From the NCBI RefSeq assembly GCF_004297405.1, contig NZ_SCVC01000046.1:62001-126000 (forward strand): a stretch of 64,000 bases of DNA, read 5' to 3'. Below the pieces are notes generated by a model. It was not told where the DNA came from. It searched no databases and saw nothing but the letters and a program-made list of their open reading frames with translations. The position numbers and the translations under genes are program-made. How positions within the stretch are numbered: position 1 is the stretch's first letter; every line of letters starts with the position of its first letter. Shown piece by piece: positions 33,609-40,680 of this stretch. This DNA comes from Reyranella sp. GTDB taxonomy: Bacteria > Pseudomonadota > Alphaproteobacteria > Reyranellales > Reyranellaceae.

Positions 33609-33859
33609 GGTGCGGCGGCCTTCTGCAACAGGGTCCGATGGCGCTCGACGTCTTGAAATCGTTCACCTTTCGCCGTGAAGCGCCAGCTGGCCCGAGTATC
33701 GGCATGCCCAAAACCCCCAAGCCAACCAACCACTTGCGCCCGGCCGGAGGCGGCGCTTTTTTCTTGCCGTCCGTGAATGGGGTGCTGCTGCCCAATGCCC
33801 TTCACGTTCTGCCATCCGCCACAGCCCGCCAAGGCACGACCGAAACCTACGGAGATCAT
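33605..33859 (-). CDS. 84-residue protein coupled between the transglycosylase and relaxase genes
   Basis: ATG 33859 overlaps the transglycosylase stop (ATGA) and the stop overlaps the relaxase start (GTGA). Two 4-nt overlaps in an otherwise 250-nt gap argue that this frame is translated. The product (MISVGFGRALAGCGGW ... SWRFTAKGERFQDVERHRTL) resembles nothing I know. It could be a relaxosome accessory protein. Other frames of this interval are also open, so the choice rests on the overlaps alone. Confidence 0.45.
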   Translation of the reverse strand: MISVGFGRALAGCGGWQNVKGIGQQHPIHGRQEKSAASGRAQVVGWLGGFGHADTRASWRFTAKGERFQDVERHRTLLQKAAAP

Positions 33860-34683
33860 GGCCGTGTTCCCCAATCAGATGTCCGAGCAAACAGTCCGTC
33901 GGACAGCGGCGTCAAAGGAGCGGTCGTGGACGGTAGGACGTTCGTGGATCGATGTTGAGATGCTTGCTTCGATGACGGCTGGGAGGGAGCCAGGTCAGCT
34001 CCCGCTATCGCAACGAACAGCGAACTCGATGCCCACGATGCCGCAGAGGGCGAGCCCTTTACCAGGGTTCCGTCGAGCATCGATTTGACCGTCGCCATGT
34101 AGGACAGGGTCTCCGCCGGCAACGGGCGGCCCGTCGCGAGGTGCTCTTCGTAGCGACTAGGGCCGGCATTGTAGGCGGCCAGGAAGCCACGCTCGCCGAA
34201 GCGATCGTGCAGCTCCCGCAGGTAGGCCGTCCCCGCCGTGATGTTATCGCGAGGATCATAGGGATCCGCACCCAGGCCGTACCGCTGCCGCAACTCGGCC
34301 CACGTTGCCGGCATGATCTGCATCAGACCCATGGCGCCTTTCGGCGACAAGGCGCGGACGTCGCCACCGCTTTCCGCCTGCATGACGGCCCGTATCGACG
34401 AAACCGGAAGTGCGAAACGATGCGATGCCTCAGCCACGAAGCCAGCAAAGGGATCGGTCATTGCAACGGCAGCGGTATGGCCGTTGGCGTCCGGCTGAGC
34501 ATGCGCGATCCCGAGGGACAGCAGCAACACCACGACACTTGCGCAGCACAGACGCAGTCGGGATTCGACGGCTAGACCGGCTGCCAACCCGTGCATGATG
34601 GCGTGACGCCGGACCGGAAAGAGGGAGGAGATATGCAGCATGGTTGGTCTCCAGGCAAAGAGTCGGCCGCCAAGTCCAGGCAT
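33856..34683 (-). CDS. lytic transglycosylase (SLT family)
   Basis: 275 residues from ATG 34683 with AAGGA 10 nt upstream, 2 nt after the traF stop. Signal peptide (LRLCCASVVVLLLSLGIAHAQ), then the SLT domain with catalytic Glu in QAESGGDVRALSPKGAMGLM and the family blocks MQIMPATWAELRQRYG, YDPRDNITAGTAYL and AAYNAGP. It opens peptidoglycan for the conjugation channel (VirB1 role). Confidence 0.92.
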   Translation of the reverse strand: MPGLGGRLFAWRPTMLHISSLFPVRRHAIMHGLAAGLAVESRLRLCCASVVVLLLSLGIAHAQPDANGHTAAVAMTDPFAGFVAEASHRFALPVSSIRAVMQAESGGDVRALSPKGAMGLMQIMPATWAELRQRYGLGADPYDPRDNITAGTAYLRELHDRFGERGFLAAYNAGPSRYEEHLATGRPLPAETLSYMATVKSMLDGTLVKGSPSAASWASSSLFVAIAGADLAPSQPSSKQASQHRSTNVLPSTTAPLTPLSDGLFARTSDWGTRP

Positions 34684-34685
34684 GA

Positions 34686-35198
34686 TCAGTTGTCCTTCTT
34701 GATCCAGAGAGGAGCGGCCCGCCCGACGATCGTCGATGCCGGCAGCGGGCCGAAATAGCGGCCATCGAATGAGAAGGTCGACCGCCAGTTCATGAGGAAC
34801 ACCTCGTCGTGCGCGACAATCTGGCAGCCCTGCCAAGCGGGCAGGCCTCGTCCCAGGCGATCGCGATCGAGGGCATCGCCAACCGCCGTGCCGTCGACGG
34901 TGATCGTGCGCTGGACACGGCAGACGGATTGACCGGGAAGGGCGAGGACATGCTTCAGGGCCGGAACGCCCAGCGGGAGATATCCCCGCTGGGCGAGATA
35001 TCGAGCAACGGCTTCCGGCGGCAGCACGAGAACCAGATCACCCGAATGAACGACGTCGATCGGATGGATAGCGTAGAGGCCAACCGGCACACTGGCGCTG
35101 GCGTTCCAGATCAGCTTCGGGGCTGGCCGGGACAGAACTGATGCGCCTGCCGTGAGCGCCGCGAAGCCCGTGGCCACGATCCAACCGATGCGCTTCAT
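34686..35198 (-). CDS. traF: TraF, S26-type pilin maturation peptidase
   Basis: 170 residues. One N-terminal helix, catalytic Ser in NASASVPVGLYAI and general-base Lys in GVPALKHVLALPGQSV, then FLMNWRSTFSFDGRYFGPLP. TraF of IncP-type systems removes and cyclises TrbC pilin. It overlaps DUF2840 by 4 nt. Confidence 0.93.
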   Translation of the reverse strand: MKRIGWIVATGFAALTAGASVLSRPAPKLIWNASASVPVGLYAIHPIDVVHSGDLVLVLPPEAVARYLAQRGYLPLGVPALKHVLALPGQSVCRVQRTITVDGTAVGDALDRDRLGRGLPAWQGCQIVAHDEVFLMNWRSTFSFDGRYFGPLPASTIVGRAAPLWIKKDN

Positions 35199-35680
35199 GC
35201 GCCGATATTCCGGCGCAGAAGCCAGGCCCGATGGGCCTCACAGCTGTACAGGCGCGGTGACTGACCGACTGTGAGCCGGTTGTGAACATGCCGCCAGTGG
35301 TCAGGGCAGGCGTCGGCGGCATCGATCCCGATCTGCTCGACGGCGTCGATCGCCTGCAGCACGCGCTCGACCCTCGGCCAGCCGGAGGCTCGCAGGAGGA
35401 TCTCTCCGCCAGGTCGCACGTAGGGAACTGTCGCGAAAGCTTCGCCGGGCCGGACGGTGCGCAGGATGTCGATCCGCGAGACGATGGTACCGAAGTCGCC
35501 CGCCGCCCATCGGATGTAAGCGACGACGCTGTTCGGCGCGAAGCTCAGGATGCGGCGGCGGCGGTCGAGGATCTGCTCGCCAACGTCTTGGCCAAAGCGG
35601 ATCCAGTGCTCGATCCGCTGCTGATGCCAGATCAATTCGATGTGGGTGAGCGTGTCTCCAGGCGTGCGAGCGCCACTCAT
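35195..35680 (-). CDS. DUF2840 protein
   Basis: 161 residues (THIELIWHQQRIEHWIRFG ... AYIRWAAGDFGTIVSRIDIL). The family is found almost only between RepA and TraF in these ICEs and has no known activity. It overlaps both neighbours by 4 nt, which ties it to their translation. Confidence 0.85.
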   Translation of the reverse strand: MSGARTPGDTLTHIELIWHQQRIEHWIRFGQDVGEQILDRRRRILSFAPNSVVAYIRWAAGDFGTIVSRIDILRTVRPGEAFATVPYVRPGGEILLRASGWPRVERVLQAIDAVEQIGIDAADACPDHWRHVHNRLTVGQSPRLYSCEAHRAWLLRRNIGA

Positions 35681-36732
35681 GACGCACCGCCTGAGGATTT
35701 TCCCCCGTCCTGGCCGCGGTCAACTTCAGTAGAGTTAGATTCAGAATCGTTAGACTCTGAGTTAGGAAGGCCGGAAGCCGTTGGCTTGGCTGAAGAATTT
35801 GACGAATCGGGTTCCTGATAGCACGTGCGGCCGGTTCCTGATGGCACGTGCCTGCCGGTTCCCGATAGCACGCGCGGATCCACATATTGCCCACAGCCGG
35901 TGGTGGACAGCTTCGTGGGCGAAAATCCCAGCAATTCTCGCCCGCCGGCGTCGCGTTCGATAAGCAGCCTGTAGCCCGGAAGAGGCTGGCGGCGGACGAT
36001 GTCGCGCAATTCGAAGGCGAACCGCTTGAACGGCGACAGGCTCGCCGACTTGGCGTAGAGGTGCCGGAACTCAAACCGCCAGCCGGCCGACTGACGGCCG
36101 CCATGCTTGCGGACAATGCGATAGAGCCAGCGCTCCACGCCACCCGTCAGGGCGAAGTATCCGCGATCGATCGTCAGCACGAGCGCATCGTCGAGGACGG
36201 CCCGGTAGAACCAGTCTGGCATGATGAGATCGATTCCATCGGCGTTGCCGTGACCATCGGCGCGCTCGGTCCATTCGTTGATCCAGGAGAAGCGGTGCAT
36301 TCGACGCTCGTTGACCTGGCGCAGCGACGTTGCGACCGTTGTCGATTGGAGACGGTCGAGAGCCGCCTTCAGGCGGTGATAGTCGCGCGCGCTGGTGCCG
36401 CGGCCGGTGAAGGTGAGGATCTCGCGTGGCCGCGCCGCCATGAGGCGGGAGGTGCGCAGTCCGGCGTCCCGGGCCTCGACGATCTGGCTCGCGGCCCAGA
36501 TCAGCACGTCGGCATCCCATATGGTCGCCATGCCGTGCTCGGCCACCGCTTCGACGCGGATGGCGATGTCCTTCATCCTGAAGTCGATCGGCGCGGTGCG
36601 GTGGGTCTTGGCGAGACTGAAGAAGGGGTAGGCCATGAGGTCCTGCGCATCCCGCGGCGCAAGATCCCCGGGCAAAGCCCGAAAGAGTTCGAGCTGTTCC
36701 CGTTCGGACCGAGGACGGCGTCGTAGCGACAT
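35677..36732 (-). CDS. repA: RepA-like replication initiator protein A of the ICE
   Basis: 351 residues. Two winged-helix domains are likely (LMAYPFFSLAKTHRTAPIDF; LTGGVERWLYRIVRKHGGRQ), as in plasmid-type RepA initiators. The last 80 residues are Ser/Asn-rich with short peptide repeats (SGTGRHVPSGTGR) that arise from DNA repeats inside the gene. A replication initiator in an ICE supports maintenance of the excised circle. It starts 3 nt after the HTH gene stop. Confidence 0.88.
   Translation of the reverse strand: MSLRRRPRSEREQLELFRALPGDLAPRDAQDLMAYPFFSLAKTHRTAPIDFRMKDIAIRVEAVAEHGMATIWDADVLIWAASQIVEARDAGLRTSRLMAARPREILTFTGRGTSARDYHRLKAALDRLQSTTVATSLRQVNERRMHRFSWINEWTERADGHGNADGIDLIMPDWFYRAVLDDALVLTIDRGYFALTGGVERWLYRIVRKHGGRQSAGWRFEFRHLYAKSASLSPFKRFAFELRDIVRRQPLPGYRLLIERDAGGRELLGFSPTKLSTTGCGQYVDPRVLSGTGRHVPSGTGRTCYQEPDSSNSSAKPTASGLPNSESNDSESNSTEVDRGQDGGKSSGGAS
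35810..35875. repeat. three iteron-like direct repeats inside repA
   Basis: A 19-nt unit (GGTTCCTGATAGCACGTGC) occurs at 35810-35828, 35833-35851 (one change) and 35857-35875 (two changes), with starts 23 and 24 nt apart. Helical phasing near two turns is usual for initiator-binding iterons. They lie in the C-terminal coding part of repA. Confidence 0.7.
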
Positions 36733-36735
36733 CGA

Positions 36736-37020
36736 TCAGCGGCGCGCCAGGTTGGCGGGCGGCGGAACACTTGCTGGGTGACGCTTGGCCGGCAGCACCG
36801 TCGCTGTGCCAGGGTCGGAAGTAGACGCCTTGGCGCCCGACTCGACCCACGCCTGGAGATCCTCGACGCGGTAGACAACGCGCCCGCCGAGCTTCGAATA
36901 GCGCGGGCCTGTGCCGTAGATACGATGCTTTTCCAGTGTTCGAATGGACAAGCCGACGAAGCGGGCAGCCTCGGGCGTGCGCAGATAGCGCGGCGGCAGG
37001 TCGGCAAAATTGGCGGGCAA
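36736..37020 (-). CDS. AlpA/excisionase-like HTH protein (RdfS position)
   Basis: 94 residues from TTG 37020, chosen because GGAGG lies 6 nt upstream and because the conserved part begins at once (FADLPPRYLRTPEAARFVGLS). A MerR-like winged helix (TLEKHRIYGTGPRYSKLGGRVVYRVEDLQAWVE) is the form of AlpA and recombination directionality factors. In ICEMlSymR7A the RDF gene rdfS holds this place in front of repA/traF-type genes, so this is probably the excisionase. A longer ATG reading to 37068 lacks a ribosome site. Confidence 0.8.
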   Translation of the reverse strand: MPANFADLPPRYLRTPEAARFVGLSIRTLEKHRIYGTGPRYSKLGGRVVYRVEDLQAWVESGAKASTSDPGTATVLPAKRHPASVPPPANLARR

Positions 37021-37106
37021 GGGAAGCCTCCGTGATCCTGTGGGAGGCCGCCGAGAAGCGGCGGCCATCGAGGATCACGATGGCGGTCCATGGCTGCCCC
37101 TAAATA

Positions 37107-37136
37107 GGGCGATCTCGTCGCCCAGCGAGATCGCCC
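37107..37136 (-). terminator. strong hairpin between the DUF2285 gene and the RdfS-like gene
   Basis: Perfect 11-bp stem (GGGCGATCTCG / CGAGATCGCCC) with an 8-nt loop, followed on the minus strand by TATTT. It lies 13 nt after the DUF2285 stop and could terminate or attenuate read-through from the control genes into the excision/transfer operon. It could also be an operator. Confidence 0.55.
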
Positions 37137-37149
37137 CACCTGCAGGGCT

Positions 37150-37746
37150 CTAGGAGCGCCCGCGGTACGGATGCAGAAGCAACCGCCGATAGCCGCCGTT
37201 CATCATGGCCACGCCGAGACGCACAAGACGCGCCGTGCGATCGCGCAGTTCATGGGAGATCCAGTCCCGTTTCGGAACAGCGTTGGCGCCGAACAACGAC
37301 GTAGCAATCTCACGGTGCGTGGCGCCGTCGAGACGACCATCAAGGGCGCGAAGGGCGAGCACCAATCTGTTTACCCGGGCCTCAGAGAGCGCCGCTGGAT
37401 TCGGGCCAGGATTGCGGCCGTGGAGTGCCCGCCATAGCCGGAGGACAGCTGCCACTCTCACTTCAAAGAGCCTATCGAGCGGCAGAAGAACCGCCGGCGG
37501 ATCAGCGCCACGGCTGTCCACGTGCACGCGCATCCTGGCGCCGCGACGCTCGATGACATAGTCGTCACCTTCGGCGGCCAATAGGGGATCAAGCGAGAGA
37601 GCTTTGGGCTTGAACTTGGAACTACCAAGCTCTGGCGGAAGTTCGGTGAGGGCAATGACGCTCGGCAGAGACCCTGGCGTCCAGAGCGGCTCAACTGGAT
37701 GATTTGTCGTCGGGTAGAAGTAACCCCCAACGCCGGGCGAACGCAT
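37150..37746 (-). CDS. DUF2285 frame, distal part of an FseA-like excision activator
   Basis: 198 residues if read from ATG 37746, but a TGA directly precedes this ATG and the frame overlaps the upstream DUF6499 frame by 56 nt in the +1 phase. The DUF2285 core is clear (LPPELGSSKFKPKALSLDPL; ISHELRDRTARLVRLGVAMMNGGYRRLLLHP, seen as RLGVAMMNGGYRRLLLHP). In ICEMlSymR7A, msi172 and msi171 with the same overlap are joined by programmed +1 frameshifting into the activator FseA. GAGGTG is only 1 nt from this ATG, too close for good independent initiation. Confidence 0.83.
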   Translation of the reverse strand: MRSPGVGGYFYPTTNHPVEPLWTPGSLPSVIALTELPPELGSSKFKPKALSLDPLLAAEGDDYVIERRGARMRVHVDSRGADPPAVLLPLDRLFEVRVAAVLRLWRALHGRNPGPNPAALSEARVNRLVLALRALDGRLDGATHREIATSLFGANAVPKRDWISHELRDRTARLVRLGVAMMNGGYRRLLLHPYRGRS

Positions 37747-37918
37747 TCACCTCGGCAGGTTCAAGGGCGCCGCGACGATCCATTTGTTGCAGTCGTTCCC
37801 GATCTTTTACGAATTCGGGATTGCGGTTTAGGAACTGAAAAGCAAACCCAGGGGCATCGAATGTCTCCAGCTTCTTGTATGCCTCCGGTGACCGCCAGTA
37901 CGCGCGGTTCATGAGCAT
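37691..37918 (-). CDS. DUF6499 frame, proximal part of an FseA-like excision activator
   Basis: 75 residues (MLMNRAYWRSPEAYKKLETF ... EFVKDRERLQQMDR ... EVNAFARRWGLLLPDD). DUF6499 (transcriptional regulator domain) is often fused to DUF2285 in one polypeptide of about 270 residues. Here it ends 12 residues after the usual RWG motif. A +1 shift at or just after TGG GGG TTA would continue into the DUF2285 frame at YFYPTTNHPVE. GGAG lies just before the ATG. Confidence 0.83.
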   Translation of the reverse strand: MLMNRAYWRSPEAYKKLETFDAPGFAFQFLNRNPEFVKDRERLQQMDRRGALEPAEVNAFARRWGLLLPDDKSSS

Positions 37919-38034
37919 GCATCTCCATGGAACTCACACCCCTTCCGTGGAGCGCGCAGGATGCACAACCCGCCGTTGCTTCGTTAGCGACTCCCCACGC
38001 AAAGACGATTGCCGTACGCGCAAGCAACCAACTG

Positions 38035-38313
38035 TCAGTTTGGTGCACCGCCAAGCAGAAGATGACGATAACCGCTCTCGGTCATCCATTTCGCGCGCGC
38101 CAGGTGACTCTCCCAGGCACGCCTGGCGCGTTCGGGCTCGCGATCAGGATCGATGTGCAGAACCACCTTTGCGACTTCGCGCCAATCTGCCCCATCGGCA
38201 TCGGCGTCAAGGAGACGCAAATACGTCACAAGATGCTGTTCATCGTAGCCGGTCAGCACGGACTCCGCCGGAGCGGTATCGGATACAGGCGGATCGAGTG
38301 GCGTCTTGGCCAT
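38035..38313 (-). CDS. short DUF2285 protein (QseM-like antiactivator)
   Basis: 92 residues, a single DUF2285 domain (LRLLDADADGADWREVAKVVLHIDP; ESHLARAKWMTESGYRHLLLGG, last part seen as WMTESGYRHLLLGG). QseM of ICEMlSymR7A is such a minimal DUF2285 protein; it binds FseA (and TraR) to block excision and transfer. The position upstream of the DUF6499/DUF2285 pair and divergent from a small HTH gene is the same. The name is by analogy. Confidence 0.78.
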   Translation of the reverse strand: MAKTPLDPPVSDTAPAESVLTGYDEQHLVTYLRLLDADADGADWREVAKVVLHIDPDREPERARRAWESHLARAKWMTESGYRHLLLGGAPN

Positions 38314-38529
38314 GGTGTCGCTCAGTCAGAGTTCAATCTGCATGATCGCATATCATCGAAGGCCCGATGAAGCGAGATGACGCCAGCGCCACTGATCCAT
38401 GACAAGACAAGCAGTCGCGAATGTCCATCTCATCCAGAGTCCACCTTCCTCCACATGGAACTGATGCGTCTCGTTGGCCGCACAGGTCTTCTCAAGCTCA
38501 GGACGTGTTAACGCTTCCGTACGACATTT

Positions 38530-38562
38530 TGTTCAGTATATCGAGGTGCTATATATTGAACA
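38530..38562. promoter_or_regulatory. palindromic operator with overlapping divergent promoters
   Basis: TGTTCAGTATAT, 9 nt, ATATATTGAACA: an inverted repeat with 11 of 12 positions matched. Read rightward it holds TTGTTC-17 nt-TATATT (38529-38557); read leftward CTGTTC-17 nt-TATACT (38563-38535). The HTH gene starts 19 nt to the right and the QseM-like gene lies to the left. A dimeric XRE repressor bound here would cover both promoters. Confidence 0.75.
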
Positions 38563-38580
38563 GTTGGCTTGGCTTCCCGC

Positions 38581-38814
38581 ATGGACCTGCGGGAGGTGTT
38601 CGCCGCCAATCTGCGACGACTGCGCAATGCAAAGGGCGTCTCGCAGGATGAGCTGGCCTATGAGGCGAACGTAAGCCGCAGCTATCTCAGCCAGCTCGAG
38701 AAAGGCACCTTCTACGCAAGCCTCAACGTCGTCGGCCGTCTTTCGGAGGCTCTTGGCGTCGAGCCCGCCGAACTCCTGAAGATTCCACAGAAGCGGATGC
38801 CACGCGGCCATTGA
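38581..38814 (+). CDS. XRE-family repressor (QseC-like)
   Basis: 77 residues from ATG 38581; the helix-turn-helix occupies most of the protein (NLRRLRNAKGVSQDELAYEA, then SRSYLSQLEKGTFYASL). QseC of ICEMlSymR7A is a protein of this size that represses qseM and controls itself, creating a two-state switch for transfer. The palindrome in its promoter fits such a role. The upstream TTG at 38569 is in frame but unneeded. Confidence 0.85.
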   Translation: MDLREVFAANLRRLRNAKGVSQDELAYEANVSRSYLSQLEKGTFYASLNVVGRLSEALGVEPAELLKIPQKRMPRGH

Positions 38815-38855
38815 CCGTTAGTCGGGAGGTCTGACTGATCCGGCACCTCATCGTG

Positions 38856-39536
38856 CTAGAGCAATCCCAGCGACCTGAACGATGCGTGCTTGCCGTGACC
38901 GATCACGACATGGTCGTGCAGCTCAACCTCAAGCGCATCGGCGGCGGCCTTCAATTCGCGCGTCGTCTCAATGTCATCTCGCGACGGCTTAGGATCGCCG
39001 GACGGATGATTGTGCACAACGATGAGCGCAGAGGCGTTGAGGACCAAGGCACGTTTCATAACCTCTCGCGGATAGACGGGTGTGTGATTGACCGTGCCAC
39101 GCTGCTGCACCTCGTCGGCGATGAGATTGTTCTTGCGGTCAAGGAACAGTATTCGAAACTGTTCGATCTGCTCGTAGGCCATTGCAGTCTGCAAGTAGGC
39201 GATCAGTGCCTGCCAATTGCTGAGAACCGGCCGGCTGCGCACTTCGGCTCTGGCCATGCGACATGCGATTTCCCGGACAAGGCGAAAGACGGCGATGTCG
39301 TGTTCCGCCATTCCAAATGCACGAAGCTGTGACGGTTCAGCTGCGATGACGTGGCCAATGCTGGGAAAGTGTTGCAAGAGGGCGGAAGCAAACGCCAAAG
39401 CTTGCGGAGAAGTGAGCAACCCCGCGAGCAAGTCCTGCTCCGTCGTCTCTTCTGTCGGCAGGACAACGAAGCTGCCGTTCAGGGCCAGACCTTGGGTCGG
39501 CAACGCGGGTGCAAGAACCAATGATGATGCAGACAT
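38856..39536 (-). CDS. radC: RadC-like JAB-domain protein
   Basis: 226 residues from ATG 39536. The N-terminal part (LTSPQALAFASALLQHFPSIGHVIAA) resembles the RadC helix-hairpin-helix region; the JAB/MPN domain carries the JAMM-like motif HNHPSGDPKPSRDD after EVMKRALVLNASALIVV. RadC-type proteins are common in ICEs and may help DNA uptake or protect from host systems, but their activity is unsettled. It is convergent with the QseC-like gene. Confidence 0.9.
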   Translation of the reverse strand: MSASSLVLAPALPTQGLALNGSFVVLPTEETTEQDLLAGLLTSPQALAFASALLQHFPSIGHVIAAEPSQLRAFGMAEHDIAVFRLVREIACRMARAEVRSRPVLSNWQALIAYLQTAMAYEQIEQFRILFLDRKNNLIADEVQQRGTVNHTPVYPREVMKRALVLNASALIVVHNHPSGDPKPSRDDIETTRELKAAADALEVELHDHVVIGHGKHASFRSLGLL

Positions 39537-39547
39537 GGATGATGTTC

Positions 39548-39632
39548 CGGAGAGCAGGACGGGCAAACCGCAGGCCCGCTCTCTCGGAGGCCTACAGCTC
39601 ACCCGCTCCCGGCCGTCCTCTTGCTCTTGCAG
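39548..39632 (-). ncRNA. conserved noncoding element II, copy A (before radC)
   Basis: About 85 nt aligned to copy B at 47876-47958. Shared blocks are CGGAGAGC, CGGG, AACCGC, CGCTCTCT and CGGCCGTCCTCTTGCTCT. The first and fourth pair as a stem (GAGAGC/GCTCTC). In both copies the element ends about 12 nt before the start codon of the downstream gene, so it is a candidate 5'-leader RNA or protein-binding site. Confidence 0.55.
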
Positions 39633-39749
39633 ACTGACTATCCGCCGCCGGGCGCATTTGTCCGTTCATCTCAAACGGCCCACGCAAAACTTCTGCAGCA
39701 CTCGTCATCGGCATCATGGCCATCTCGCACATGGCAACCAAACGCAGAA

Positions 39750-39777
39750 AGCCCCGCCCGGTCTCCCGGGCGGGGCT
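39750..39777 (-). terminator. intrinsic terminator after the DUF736 gene
   Basis: Perfect 12-bp GC-rich stem (AGCCCCGCCCGG / CCGGGCGGGGCT) with a 4-nt loop, followed on the minus strand by TTTCTGCGTTT. It lies 13 nt beyond the DUF736 stop codon and separates it from element II and radC. Confidence 0.8.
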
Positions 39778-39790
39778 CTGGGGCGTCGGC

Positions 39791-40114
39791 TTACTCGCCG
39801 TTCTTCTTGCTGCTGCGAGACCAGATCAGGGTGAAGCTCTCGCCATCCGGATCATCGAACAGGTTGGCGAAGATGGGCGCCGTGAAGCTCGGGTCGTCGA
39901 GCTTGAGGGAGAGGTAGTCCCTGCCCTCGTTCGACTGCTTCGACCAGGCTGCCCCGATCTCGGCACGACCGACGAAAACCCGGTGGCTGGGGGCCTTGTC
40001 GTTGGACCGATTGGCCTCAGGGACGATGCGAACGCCCTTGGCCTGGACGCTCAGGGTCACGATCTCGCCCTGGTACTCGTTACCGGACTTCTTGAAGGAA
40101 CCGATGTTAGCCAT
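39791..40114 (-). CDS. DUF736 protein
   Basis: 107 residues, complete: MANIGSFKKSGNEYQGEIVT at the start, then HRVFVGRAEIGAAWSKQS and DYLSLKLDDPSFTAPIFANL, the conserved DUF736 sequence. The family is widespread on alphaproteobacterial plasmids and ICEs with unknown function; size and strand pattern suggest a single-strand-DNA or small beta-protein. It is preceded by structured element I (40210-40303), and a broken inverted second copy lies at 40481-40680. Confidence 0.92.
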   Translation of the reverse strand: MANIGSFKKSGNEYQGEIVTLSVQAKGVRIVPEANRSNDKAPSHRVFVGRAEIGAAWSKQSNEGRDYLSLKLDDPSFTAPIFANLFDDPDGESFTLIWSRSSKKNGE

Positions 40115-40209
40115 GTGACTTCTCCTTTGCTGTTCGAACCCGCGACCATCGCGGCCTCGATGGCGATCTGCAGGCCGGAGGCGATCGACGACGCACCCGC
40201 TCGCGGGCT

Positions 40210-40303
40210 GGAGCGCAGCGAAGGATGGCGGCTGTGAGACTTTCTTGCCTCGCGAGGAATGGGCGAAGCCCAGGGGAAGAAAGTCTCACCGACGCCGTTG
40301 CGG
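40210..40303 (-). ncRNA. structured noncoding element I, copy 1 (before the DUF736 gene)
   Basis: On the minus strand: a 13-bp perfect stem (GTGAGACTTTCTT with AAGAAAGTCTCAC) encloses CCCC, a 5-bp hairpin TGGGC-TTC-GCCCA, ATTCCTCGCGAGG and a short link. Copy 2 at 42275-42371 keeps the unpaired bases (CTTTCTTCCCC, ATTCCTCGCGAG, AAGAAAG) but changes both sides of the helices. It lies about 100 nt before the DUF736 start, in its presumed leader. Confidence 0.72.
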
Positions 40304-40480
40304 CTCAGGCGATCGAGGCGCAGCCGTCCTCTGGCCAGATCAGCCAAAGAGAGGCCGTGGTCGCGCGCAGAACAGCATCCTCGGAGAGGACGTGGCTGAC
40401 GTGAAAGGTCCTGCACAAGAGAGCCGGGACACCAGGCGAAGAGAAGGACGCGGTAGCGTAGGAAAAGGACCGTCCATCCA

Positions 40481-40680
40481 GTGGTCAATCAGCCCAACGA
40501 CAATGCCGCCAGCCATGGAGTCTTCGTCGGGGGTGCCGATATCGGGGCTGCCTGGTCGAAGCAGTCGAACGAGTGCGGACGGGCCCTACCTCTCCCTCAA
40601 GCTCGACGACACGGGCTACACGGCCCCCATCTTCGCCAATCTGTTCCGACGATGAGGATGGTAAGGTTCATTACCCTCGC
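40481..40680 (+). pseudogene. broken inverted duplicate of the DUF736 gene
   Basis: On the plus strand one frame encodes NDNAASHGVFVGGADIGAAW and SKQSNE, then the match moves to another frame as GPYLSLKLDDTGYTAPIFANLF and again shifts before DDEDGK. These follow the intact DUF736 protein at 39791-40114 in order. The N-terminal 30 residues are missing and at least two frameshifts are present, so it is not functional. It points to a second, related ICE or an old duplication. Confidence 0.85.

Noticed and set aside
35881..35900. DnaA box beside the repA iterons
   Set aside because: TTGCCCACA differs at two positions from TTATCCACA; too weak alone in GC-rich DNA.
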